Shown: positions 1-5,606 of the stretch, one piece after another | Numbering within the stretch: the first letter of the stretch is position 1 | How the letters are laid out: every line of letters starts with the position of its first letter | Notes under the pieces: model-generated | The model's input: only the letters and a program-made list of their open reading frames with translations | Databases searched by the model: none | Told to the model about the DNA's origin: nothing | Program-made: the position numbers and the translations under genes | NCBI GenBank assembly: GCA_948496895.1 | Contig: CAOOJO010000162.1 | Location: 1 to 6,330, forward strand | Direction of reading: 5' to 3' | DNA length: 6,330 bases | Source: an uncultured Acetatifactor sp. | GTDB lineage: Bacteria; Bacillota; Clostridia; Lachnospirales; Lachnospiraceae

Positions 1-849
1 CGCGGTAGTGCCGTCGTCGTTCAGCTTCCCTGTATAGGTAGCCCCCTGGTACTCGATACTGATTTCTTCCACGCAGACGCCGCCCTGCAGGGTGCCGTTG
101 TAAGCGCGGACCGGATTCCCCTCCCCGTCGCTGTAGGCCACCGTCACCGCGCCGCTGTAGCCGTCCTCCTTCAGGACAGCCTCCCCCAGCACGGCTCCGT
201 TCTCGTCCCCCTGATAAAAGCGGAAGCGGCCGTCCGCCCCCAGCCATGTGATTTCCGCATAAGAGCCATCCGCCCCGATCTGCAGCACGTCCTCCCCCTG
301 GCAATAGCGGGTCCTGGTCTCGATGCCCAGCATTCCGCCCTGCAGAATCCTCTGCCATTCTTCCCGGGCCGTCAGCTCCCGCAATGCCGCCGCGTCCCTG
401 CCGTCAAGCGCGTCCATGATCTGCCGGGCCAGTGCCGCCGTCTCCTCGTCCTCGCCGCTTGCCTGTACCACGATAGCGCTTACCTGCTGGGCATATTCCC
501 TGGAAGGATACAGCCGCAGCGCCCTGGACAGGGCCTCTCTCTGCAGCGCTGCCTCCCCTATGTCGGCATATATCTGTGCCAGGGCCGTGTAATCCGCCTC
601 CTGAAAGGCGTCCATGGCCAGAAGCTGCTCATAGTACTTCCGCTTCGCCTCCAGCGCTTCCTCTCCGTCTCCGGCCTGGGCGATGGCCTGGCGCAGCTCC
701 TCCTGCGTCCGCGGCGGAGCCGGCGTAGGCTCCGGCGTCTCCACAGGCGCTGTGCTCTCCTGTTCCGGTGCAGTCTGTACCTGGCCGCAGGATGCCAGGG
801 CCAGGATAAGAATCAAAAAAATGCAGATCTGTACAGGGACTTTCTTCAT
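1..849 (-). CDS. Lipoprotein with TPR-like helices, C-terminus cut by window edge
   Basis: The frame is open from the ATG at 847-849 to the left edge, giving 283 residues with the C-terminus missing. Residues 1-21 form a lipoprotein signal: two lysines, a hydrophobic run (residues 8-19) and the lipobox LASC, so Cys21 should be lipidated and the protein anchored outside the cytoplasmic membrane. A Pro/Glu/Thr-rich linker follows (about 24-48), then an Ala-rich helical part (about 50-125) that resembles one or two tetratricopeptide units, with the phrase ALSRALRLYPS. Residues 180-283 are beta-rich and Gly/Tyr-rich, with phrases such as YSGAVTVAY and YTGKLNDDG that recall MORN repeats, though this is weak. 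The start is backed by AAGGAG at 858-863, eight bases upstream. I recognise no specific family or substrate. It is the last gene of the leftward run after the PF06695 gene. Confidence 0.8.
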   Translation of the reverse strand, partial: MKKVPVQICIFLILILALASCGQVQTAPEQESTAPVETPEPTPAPPRTQEELRQAIAQAGDGEEALEAKRKYYEQLLAMDAFQEADYTALAQIYADIGEAALQREALSRALRLYPSREYAQQVSAIVVQASGEDEETAALARQIMDALDGRDAAALRELTAREEWQRILQGGMLGIETRTRYCQGEDVLQIGADGSYAEITWLGADGRFRFYQGDENGAVLGEAVLKEDGYSGAVTVAYSDGEGNPVRAYNGTLQGGVCVEEISIEYQGATYTGKLNDDGTTA

Positions 850-857
850 TCGGTTTT

Positions 858-863
858 CTCCTT
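858..863 (-). promoter_or_regulatory. Ribosome binding site of the lipoprotein gene
   Basis: The minus strand reads AAGGAG, eight bases before the ATG at 849. This supports the lipoprotein start, which also places a proper signal peptide at the N-terminus. The surrounding gap (850-952) is AT-rich; it holds a TTGACA sequence close to this site but no matching -10 at a usable distance, so I call no promoter here. Confidence 0.7.
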
Positions 864-952
864 CAAATTGTCAATGATTTTTTGGCAATCTATATATCGG
901 CATTTCCCTGATTCCCATTAATGTATAAATCTGGCAGCTTAATCTGAAGGTT

Positions 953-1429
953 CTAGAACAGTACCCCCAGCGCCCCCAGCAGCCCCGCGCTGGCCAGTCC
1001 CATGATGATGCCCGCCAGCACCACGCCGAACAGCACCGCGATCACGCTGGACTTGAAGTCCATGTCCAGCAGGCTGGCCGCCAGGGTCCCTGTCCAGGCT
1101 CCGGTTCCGGGCAGCGGAATCCCCACGAAGAGCAGCAGTGCCACGAATAGGCCCCTGCCTGCCTTCTCCTTCAGCTTCTCCCCTCCCTTATGCCCTTTTT
1201 CCAGGCAGAAGGTGAAGAACTTCCCGATGACAGGCTTGTCTGCGCCCCACTCCAGCACCTTTCGGGCGAAGAGGTAGATGATGGGGACCGGGAGCATGTT
1301 CCCCAGGATACAGACGACGTAGCTGGGAAGCACCGGCAAGTCCATGCCCAGCGCGATGGGCACAGCCGCCCTCAGCTCGATCAACGGTACCATGGAAACA
1401 AAAAACACAAACAGATATTTCTTCAGCAT
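953..1429 (-). CDS. Small integral membrane protein, PF06695/COG2426 family ('putative small multi-drug export')
   Basis: A 158-residue hydrophobic protein. The family signatures are present: PLIELRAAVP at residues 15-24, the GNMLPVP stretch at 43-49, and PLPGTGAWTGT at 105-115. Hydrophobic segments lie at about 4-30, 37-56, 93-115 and 128-157, with a basic cytoplasmic-looking loop (about 78-92, rich in Lys and Glu) in the middle. The repeated Pro-rich half-segments suggest re-entrant loops, as in DedA-like transporters; that is inference. The family name includes multidrug export, but to my knowledge the substrate is not established. I chose the ATG at 1427-1429 because GGAG lies six bases upstream; an in-frame ATG at 1439-1441, four codons earlier, has no such site. 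It follows hisC after about 150 bases in the same direction. Confidence 0.88.
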   Translation of the reverse strand: MLKKYLFVFFVSMVPLIELRAAVPIALGMDLPVLPSYVVCILGNMLPVPIIYLFARKVLEWGADKPVIGKFFTFCLEKGHKGGEKLKEKAGRGLFVALLLFVGIPLPGTGAWTGTLAASLLDMDFKSSVIAVLFGVVLAGIIMGLASAGLLGALGVLF

Positions 1430-1435
1430 GACAAT

Positions 1436-1439
1436 CTCC
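1436..1439 (-). promoter_or_regulatory. Ribosome binding site deciding the start of the PF06695 gene
   Basis: GGAG on the minus strand sits six bases before the ATG at 1427-1429. It overlaps the codons of the alternative upstream start at 1439-1441, which is preceded only by an A-rich run. The downstream start is therefore preferred. Confidence 0.6.
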
Positions 1440-1580
1440 ATTCTTTTTATATTTTAATCTTTCTACTATGCTTAAGCGCTTCCTGCGCCATAGCTCCACG
1501 TCTTTCCATGCCGCCCGCGCCTGCCAGCCGAAGCGCATCGCGTCCCTTGGCGGCTGAAATGCTTCACGGCAACGCCCTCG

Positions 1581-2639
1581 CTAGAAGGCATCTATATACT
1601 CCCTCAAAAACCCGAGCAGCCGGTCCATCTGCTCCTCCGTTCCGATGGTGATGCGCAGGGAGTTGGATATCCGCGGCTTGTTCCAATAGCGCACGTAGAT
1701 GTCCGCCTCCCGCAGGGCCTGGAAGATCTGCTGGGCCGGAATCGTTTCATGGGAGGCGAAGATGAAGTTCGCCTTTGAATCCGGGAAGGTGAATCCCAGG
1801 GCCTTCAGCTCCCTCTTGACCCGCTCCCTGGTGGCCACGATTCTGGCCGTGACCGCCCTGAAATACACATCGTCCCGCACCGCCTCCGCCCCCAGTAGCT
1901 GGGCAGGCAGGTTCATGGTGTAGGAGTTGAAGGAGAACTTCACATCGTTCAGGTACCCAATTGCCTTCTCGCTGCCGATGCAGAAGCCGATGCGCAGGCC
2001 TGCCATGGAGCGGGATTTGGAGAAGGTCTGTACCACAAGCAGGTTGTCGTACTTCTCCACCAAAGGAAGCGCGCTCTTGCCCCCGAAGTCCACGTAGGCC
2101 TCGTCCACCATCACCACCACGTCCCGGTTGGCCCGGACAATCTCTTCTACGGTATCCAGGCTCTCGAAAAGTCCTGTGGGGGCGTTGGGATTGGGGAAGA
2201 TGATGCCGCCGTTTGGCTGGGTATAGTCCTCCGGGCGGATGTGCCAGTCCTCGTCCAGCGGGCATGTCCTGTACGGAATCCCGTGCAGCTTTGCCCATAC
2301 ATCGTAGAAGGAATAGGTCACGTCCGGGAACAGGATGGGGCGCCTGCCGTTAAAAAAGGTCATGAAGGCCATGGAGATCACATCGTCCGAGCCCACGCCC
2401 ACGAACACCTGCCCGGGGCTTACATGGTAGTATTCCGCCAGCGCGTCCACCAGGACCCGGGTATCCGGATCCGGGTACAGGCGCAGCGCGCCATAGTCCA
2501 TCCGCTTCAGCAGCCGCTCCACCCCCGGTGCGGGGGGATAGGGGCATTCATTGGTGTTCAGCTTGATCATGCCCGGCTTGTTCGGCTGCTCTCCCGCCAC
2601 ATAGGGCACTACTCTTCGCACATTCTGTTCCCAGCTCAT
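1581..2639 (-). CDS. hisC: Histidinol-phosphate aminotransferase (HisC)
   Basis: This 352-residue protein matches the normal length and motif order of HisC, a cytoplasmic PLP enzyme of fold type I. In histidine synthesis HisC transfers an amino group from glutamate to imidazole-acetol phosphate, giving histidinol phosphate. Visible landmarks are the N-terminal VPYVAGEQP and LNTNECPYPP (about 11-36), GVGSDDV (81-87) at the cofactor phosphate site, NPNAPTG (150-156), VDEAY (178-182) with Asp179 expected to bind the pyridine nitrogen, and TFSKSRSMAGLRIGF (205-219) with Lys208 as the Schiff-base lysine. SLRITIGT near the end supplies Arg329, expected to bind the substrate carboxylate. The ATG at 2637-2639 has AAGGA six bases upstream. 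No other his gene is in the window, so a related role, such as an aromatic or other phosphorylated amino acid substrate, cannot be excluded. Confidence 0.92.
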   Translation of the reverse strand: MSWEQNVRRVVPYVAGEQPNKPGMIKLNTNECPYPPAPGVERLLKRMDYGALRLYPDPDTRVLVDALAEYYHVSPGQVFVGVGSDDVISMAFMTFFNGRRPILFPDVTYSFYDVWAKLHGIPYRTCPLDEDWHIRPEDYTQPNGGIIFPNPNAPTGLFESLDTVEEIVRANRDVVVMVDEAYVDFGGKSALPLVEKYDNLLVVQTFSKSRSMAGLRIGFCIGSEKAIGYLNDVKFSFNSYTMNLPAQLLGAEAVRDDVYFRAVTARIVATRERVKRELKALGFTFPDSKANFIFASHETIPAQQIFQALREADIYVRYWNKPRISNSLRITIGTEEQMDRLLGFLREYIDAF

Positions 2640-2732
2640 CTTTTATCCTTCTTTCTAATCCGTTTCTTGTCCTTCGTGCCTCCAGGCCATACCGCCCCGC
2701 AGTCTTCCACTTTTCGGGCATCCGGCAAATCC

Positions 2733-3752
2733 TCACTGACAATCCTCCCTGCCGCGCAGCTCCTCCCGATAGATATCGGCCTGCTCCGCACATCCCAATG
2801 CCACATAGCAGCGGATCAGCCCCTCCAGGCTCTCCCGCCCGCCGGCCTGCAGGGCCAGGATCGGCTTCGTCTCGTAGACGGCATTGTAGTACCATATGGC
2901 GGCCTCCTCCCAGTCGGAAAGCCCTTCATAAAAATGCCCCATCTCGCAGCAGATCTCCGAGCAGGCCTCCTCCGCGATCACCTTGGAAGTGTATTTGAAG
3001 AAATTCACCGTATCCCCTGCCAGCCGGAACGCCTTTGCCGCCACGCAGCAGGACTGGGCCATCTCCTCGCCGTCCCGGTCATTGTCCGCCGCTGCCTCCA
3101 GGAACACCGGCGCCGCCTGGGCGAAGTCCTCCTCGTCCCCCGCTATCAGCAGCTCCCTGGCGTACATTCCCAAAAGACGCTTGGGGAGCCGGTAGCCCTG
3201 CTGCCAGTGCTTATGGAAATTGGCCAGGTCCCGCTTGGCATGGCTCTGCTCCGGCAGATGGGTGATGACGATGTCACTGTCGTATATCACGGGCTCCAGC
3301 CGCACCGTCTCATGGATGGGGGCCTCCCAGACGAAATCCCGTTTTCTTTTGAACAGCTTGGGGCGATACTCTTCGTCATAATTGTACACCGTATTGAACT
3401 GGAGCTGGTTGGCGTACTTCATCTGTACGATCTCCACCTCGGGGAGCAGGGTCTCCTTCAGCAGCCGGAACCGCTCCCTGTTCTCCGGGGACAATACCTC
3501 ATCCGCGTCCGCAGAATATATATATTCCTGTGTGGCCCTGGAGAACACAAAATTCCTGGCGGCGCTGAAATCGTCTATCCAGAGGAAGTCGTACACCTTC
3601 TCCGTATAGCGGCCCGCTATCTCCTTTGTGGCATCCGTGGAGCCCGTATCGGCTATGACGATCTCGTCCACCAGATCCGCCACGGTGCTCAGGCACCTCT
3701 CCAGAATCTTTTCCTCATTTTTCACAATCATGCACAGGGAAACCGTAACCAT
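2733..3752 (-). CDS. Family 2 glycosyltransferase with TPR-like C-terminal region
   Basis: A 339-residue cytoplasmic-looking protein. Residues 3-110 are a GT-A glycosyltransferase 2 domain: VSLCMIVKNEE at the start, then EIVIADTGSTDAT (30-42) for nucleotide-sugar binding, and YSADADE (79-85) carrying the metal-binding D82-A-D84. The KLFKRKRDFVWEAPIHE segment (132-148) is typical of the bacterial branch in which a GT2 domain is joined to tetratricopeptide units. Residues about 205-335 are Ala-rich paired helices of TPR type. The acceptor is unknown; relatives act in cell-envelope or protein glycosylation. The frame is open for 115 more codons upstream, but that part is antisense to the small plus-strand gene and has no family sequence. 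The chosen ATG (3750-3752) directly precedes the conserved VTVSLCMIVKNE block and has AAAGGA nine bases upstream. Another in-frame ATG three codons earlier has a badly spaced site. Confidence 0.87.
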   Translation of the reverse strand: MVTVSLCMIVKNEEKILERCLSTVADLVDEIVIADTGSTDATKEIAGRYTEKVYDFLWIDDFSAARNFVFSRATQEYIYSADADEVLSPENRERFRLLKETLLPEVEIVQMKYANQLQFNTVYNYDEEYRPKLFKRKRDFVWEAPIHETVRLEPVIYDSDIVITHLPEQSHAKRDLANFHKHWQQGYRLPKRLLGMYARELLIAGDEEDFAQAAPVFLEAAADNDRDGEEMAQSCCVAAKAFRLAGDTVNFFKYTSKVIAEEACSEICCEMGHFYEGLSDWEEAAIWYYNAVYETKPILALQAGGRESLEGLIRCYVALGCAEQADIYREELRGREDCQ

Positions 3753-3761
3753 CTTCCACAT

Positions 3762-3767
3762 TCCTTT
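3762..3767 (-). promoter_or_regulatory. Ribosome binding site of the glycosyltransferase gene
   Basis: AAAGGA on the minus strand lies nine bases before the ATG at 3750-3752 and only about one base before the alternative ATG at 3759-3761. The spacing favours the inner start. Confidence 0.55.
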
Positions 3768-3814
3768 CGCTCGCTGAAAGCGCAAAAGCCGCCAATCCTC
3801 TCTGAACCATGTCC

Positions 3815-3843
3815 ATAATACCAAAAAGAACGCCCAGGCACAA
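3815..3843 (-). promoter_or_regulatory. Candidate promoter for the glycosyltransferase (possible operon with hisC)
   Basis: On the minus strand TATTAT (3815-3820) matches the -10 consensus at five of six bases and is preceded by TGG, an extended -10 feature. TTGTGC (3838-3843), exactly 17 bases upstream, matches the -35 at only its first three bases. Transcription would start near 3808, leaving a leader of roughly 55 bases. The -35 lies inside one arm of the inverted repeat at 3838-3876. Confidence 0.4.
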
Positions 3844-3876
3844 CCATTATTCGCCAAACAACAGAATAATTTGTGC
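3838..3876. repeat. Imperfect inverted repeat between divergent promoters, operator-like
   Basis: The left arm GCACAACCATTATTC (3838-3852) and right arm GAATAATTTGTGC (3864-3876) are complementary over 13 pairs, with a two-base bulge (CC) in the left arm and an 11-base spacer. The arms are AT-rich and no T-run follows, so a terminator is unlikely. The left arm covers the -35 of the leftward promoter candidate, and the right arm ends 16 bases before the -35 of the rightward one. This position suits a shared regulator-binding site; the regulator is unknown. Confidence 0.5.
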
Positions 3877-3892
3877 TTCGCGCTAAAATTTG

Positions 3893-3921
3893 TTGAGATC
3901 TCCCGCCGGATATGGTAGAAT
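3893..3921 (+). promoter_or_regulatory. Promoter of the small membrane-peptide gene
   Basis: TTGAGA (3893-3898) and TAGAAT (3916-3921) each match the sigma-A consensus at five of six bases with a 17-base spacer, and TGG directly before the -10 gives an extended -10. Transcription would begin near 3928-3930, only a few bases before the Shine-Dalgarno AGGAGG (3932-3937). Confidence 0.7.
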
Positions 3922-3931
3922 GGTCTCTGAC

Positions 3932-3937
3932 AGGAGG
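3932..3937 (+). promoter_or_regulatory. Ribosome binding site of the small membrane-peptide gene
   Basis: A full AGGAGG sits eight bases before the ATG at 3946. It is one of the strongest translation signals in the window, and it picks this frame over the longer overlapping plus-strand frame whose first ATG, at 3912, lies upstream of the predicted transcript start. Confidence 0.75.
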
Positions 3938-3945
3938 ATTTCATC

Positions 3946-4059
3946 ATGTTCATTGTATTAGGCGGAGGTTTGCTGATCATCATCATCGCGGTGGTCATAT
4001 CGGTGGTATCCAGCGTGGTATCGGCTGTGGCGGCGGATGTGGACGACTCGGAGGATTGA
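3946..4059 (+). CDS. Small single-pass membrane peptide, 37 residues, unknown function
   Basis: The ATG at 3946-3948 opens a 37-codon frame ending in TGA at 4057-4059. The product begins MFIVLGGGLLIIIIAVVISV and is uncharged up to residue 30, long enough for one membrane-spanning helix. It ends in the acidic tail DVDDSED (31-37). It has no Lys, Arg or His at all. Support that it is a real gene comes from an extended -10 promoter (3893-3921), an AGGAGG site at ideal spacing and a hairpin with a T-rich tract about 50 bases after the stop. It lies between and opposite to the glycosyltransferase and ATPase genes. I recognise no family. Small hydrophobic peptides of this size can be regulators of membrane proteins, stress-induced membrane peptides or type I toxins; toxins usually carry basic residues, so that reading is less likely. 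Confidence 0.68.
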   Translation: MFIVLGGGLLIIIIAVVISVVSSVVSAVAADVDDSED

Positions 4060-4106
4060 TTCCGCTGTCCCTTCCGGCACGGTCCGGAAACCGGCATCGC
4101 ACAGAC

Positions 4107-4160
4107 AAGGCCTGTGATTTTCCTGCGCAGGGGCGCGGGGCTTCACAGGCCTTTTGCTTT
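4107..4160 (+). terminator. Hairpin with T-rich tail downstream of the small membrane-peptide gene
   Basis: AAGGCCTGTGA (4107-4117) and TCACAGGCCTT (4143-4153) form a perfect 11-bp stem around a 25-base loop, followed on the plus strand by TTGCTTTT. The loop is unusually long but contains the self-complementary CCTGCGCAGG, which could shorten it. The minus-strand side of the stem is not followed by a T-run, so it acts mainly rightward. It ends just inside the ATPase end of the convergent gap and may also protect that gene from read-through. Confidence 0.65.
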
Positions 4161-4166
4161 TGTGCA

Positions 4167-5360
4167 TCATCTGTCGTCCAGGCTGTCCATCAACAGGAAG
4201 TCCCGCAGCTTCATATGCCTGACTGCGCTGGTGGAATAGTCGATGTCATCATTTGTGATCAGAATCTTCTGAGACAGGTTGTCTATCCCCCGAAACGCAT
4301 CGAACTCCCTCGTATATGCCTTGTCCTCGGCCACGCTGTATGCCACCTGGACAAAATACTTTTTGTTTCCCCGCTGGGCCAGGAAGTCAATTTCTTTCCC
4401 TGCATTGTCATATACCCATACCTTGTAGCCCATATAAATCAGCTCATTGTACACCACGTTCTCCAGATTGTGGGTGAGGTCGAACCGATTGTCCATGCAC
4501 CTTAACGAATTCAGCGCCACATCGGCGTCATATATTTTCCTGTAATAGCTAAGCTCCCGTTTCGTCCTTGTAGAATATCTTTTCACTGTCTCGATAATAT
4601 AGGCTTCCTCCAGATAGTCAAGATACTTCATGACAGTGTTGACAGAACATTTCTCATGTTCCTTTTTCACATACTCATGAACGGACTTCGCGGAAACAAT
4701 CCTGCCATTGGAGCGCAGGGCAAAATTCACAAGGCTTTTAAACAGGTTCGGTTTCATGATCTTATGTCGATGGATAAGGTCATTCAGGATAATGGTATCA
4801 TCCAAATCCTCCAGATATCTGCGCTGCGCATCGGGGCTGTCGAATTCGAAGCGTTTCGGAAATCCTCCCCAGACCAGGTAATCCGTTACAGAGACGTCTT
4901 TTTTGCCAAGCTCTGACGCATATTCCAAGATTTCTTTATAGACGAAGGGCCTGACGCGAAAAGAGACGTATCTGCCGCTGAGCTCCTTTGTGAATTCCCC
5001 GGACAGCAGCTTTGAATTAGAGCCGGTGATAAAAAGGGAATAATCATAAAGGCGCAGCGTCTTGCAGGCATCCTGCCAACCCTCCAGCACCTGTACCTCA
5101 TCGAAAAAAAGATAGCATTTCCCCTCCTTCCGGTTCTTTTCCACATGGTCAATCAATGCGTTTCCATTTGGGATATTTGTGGACATGCGCCTATCCTCAA
5201 AGTTTATGAAAATGATGTTATCCGTCCTCTCCCGGATTTCCTGCAGAATCTGCTGCAGAATCACGGATTTTCCGGAACGCCGGATTCCCGTGATGATTTT
5301 TATCAAGTCCGAATCGTAGAACTCCCGGATAGGTTTTATATAATGTTCCCTGATGATCAT
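4167..5360 (-). CDS. AAA-type ATPase with C-terminal DUF4143 domain
   Basis: This 397-residue protein combines an AAA_14 (PF13173) ATPase core with a DUF4143 (PF13635) C-terminus. Visible landmarks are the Walker A TGIRRSGKS (24-32, Lys31 and Ser32), Walker B YLFFDEVQ (83-90, Asp87-Glu88), sensor-1-like LFITGSNS (109-116), and LSGRYVSFRVRPF (127-139) with a conserved arginine, Arg130. A helical region at about 205-260 resembles a winged helix. DUF4143 has a PD-(D/E)XK-like fold: ENVVYNEL (300-306), EIDFL (323-327) and YFVQVAY (335-341). The biological role of this common family is not settled; DNA binding and defence-related roles are inferred. The start at 5358-5360 is chosen for GGAGG seven bases upstream; an in-frame GTG 20 codons earlier lies in the operator-like repeats. 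Base composition is lower in GC than the neighbours, suggesting acquisition. Confidence 0.9.
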   Translation of the reverse strand: MIIREHYIKPIREFYDSDLIKIITGIRRSGKSVILQQILQEIRERTDNIIFINFEDRRMSTNIPNGNALIDHVEKNRKEGKCYLFFDEVQVLEGWQDACKTLRLYDYSLFITGSNSKLLSGEFTKELSGRYVSFRVRPFVYKEILEYASELGKKDVSVTDYLVWGGFPKRFEFDSPDAQRRYLEDLDDTIILNDLIHRHKIMKPNLFKSLVNFALRSNGRIVSAKSVHEYVKKEHEKCSVNTVMKYLDYLEEAYIIETVKRYSTRTKRELSYYRKIYDADVALNSLRCMDNRFDLTHNLENVVYNELIYMGYKVWVYDNAGKEIDFLAQRGNKKYFVQVAYSVAEDKAYTREFDAFRGIDNLSQKILITNDDIDYSTSAVRHMKLRDFLLMDSLDDR

Positions 5361-5367
5361 ATGACTA

Positions 5368-5372
5368 CCTCC
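5368..5372 (-). promoter_or_regulatory. Ribosome binding site deciding the ATPase start
   Basis: GGAGG on the minus strand lies seven bases before the ATG at 5358-5360. The predicted transcription start falls at about 5372, so this site would be at the very 5' end of the mRNA. This excludes the upstream in-frame GTG at 5418-5420, which lies before the promoter's -10. Confidence 0.75.
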
Positions 5373-5378
5373 AGCTAC

Positions 5379-5407
5379 ACTATACTGAAAGATTTGCAGG
5401 ATGTCAA
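5379..5407 (-). promoter_or_regulatory. Near-consensus promoter of the DUF4143 ATPase gene
   Basis: On the minus strand a perfect TTGACA (5402-5407) is followed after exactly 17 bases by TATAGT (5379-5384), five of six matches. The 17-base spacer contains a half-site CAAATCTTTC of the tandem dyads, and the -35 sits in the spacer between two half-sites, so a protein on the dyad would block RNA polymerase. A start site near 5372 is expected. Confidence 0.8.
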
Positions 5408-5461
5408 TCAAATCTTTCACTTTACTGAAAGATTTGACGCTTTCTATGCAAATCTTTCACT
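5382..5461 (-). repeat. Two tandem 40-bp dyad units (operator-like) at the ATPase promoter
   Basis: On the minus strand each 40-base unit is AGTGAAAGATTTG, 12 variable bases, then CAAATCTTTCAGTA plus one more base (A or T). Unit one covers 5422-5461 and unit two 5382-5421; a further AGTG follows at 5378-5381. The arms agree at 27 of 28 positions, whereas the 12-base spacers agree at only about 3 of 12. The four 10-base half-sites alternate in direction, with centres 22, 18 and 22 bases apart, close to two helical turns. Such conservation of arms but not spacers points to protein binding. The unit nearest the gene overlaps the core promoter and the other is centred about 70 bases upstream of the start site. 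Autoregulation by the ATPase is possible but unproven. Confidence 0.85.
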
Positions 5462-5606
5462 GGTATTCAGGGTAATATCGGCGGTGGCAGGATTCCTCCA
5501 TTTCTCTGGGCATACGCGCAAAGAGAGGCGGCAGCTTTCGCCCCGCCCCTCCCAGAACAGACTTATTTCTCAAATATACCACACAGATGTGCCTACGGCC
5601 TGCGCA
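5462..5606. other. Remaining gap between the isomerase end and the ATPase control region
   Basis: No convincing gene in either direction. A weak hairpin (GGCGG at 5527-5531 with CCGCC at 5543-5547) is followed on the minus strand by a short TCTCTTTG, which could be a poor terminator for the isomerase gene, but I would not rely on it. Confidence 0.4.

Noticed and set aside
1442..1580. Open frame continuing in register after the hisC stop codon, with an ATG at 1536-1538
   Set aside because: It stays open into the antisense-free overlap with the PF06695 gene in a different frame, shows no ribosome binding site or family resemblance, and is probably a GC-rich chance frame. Only the 8-base palindrome AAGCGCTT is notable there.
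2241..3818. 525-codon plus-strand open frame
   Set aside because: It is antisense to hisC and the glycosyltransferase, both of which show clear family motifs. Long shadow frames are expected in GC-rich sequence, and the product has no recognisable domain.
3753..4097. In-frame upstream extension of the glycosyltransferase frame by 115 codons
   Set aside because: The extension is low-complexity (Met, Thr, Ser-rich), lies antisense to the small plus-strand gene, and the GT2 domain begins directly after the inner ATG, which has its own ribosome binding site.
3912..4505. 197-codon plus-strand frame overlapping the small peptide gene
   Set aside because: Its ATG lies between the -35 and the predicted start site, and it runs through the terminator hairpin and into the antisense of the ATPase. 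The AGGAGG serves the 37-codon frame instead.
5361..5420. GTG start 20 codons upstream for the ATPase
   Set aside because: It lies upstream of the -10 element, so it would not be on the mRNA, and its codons come from the dyad repeat.
5382..5461. Dyad array as a CRISPR array
   Set aside because: The two conserved arms are inverted relative to each other within each unit, spacers are only 12 bases, there are only two units, and no cas gene is nearby. A promoter runs through it.
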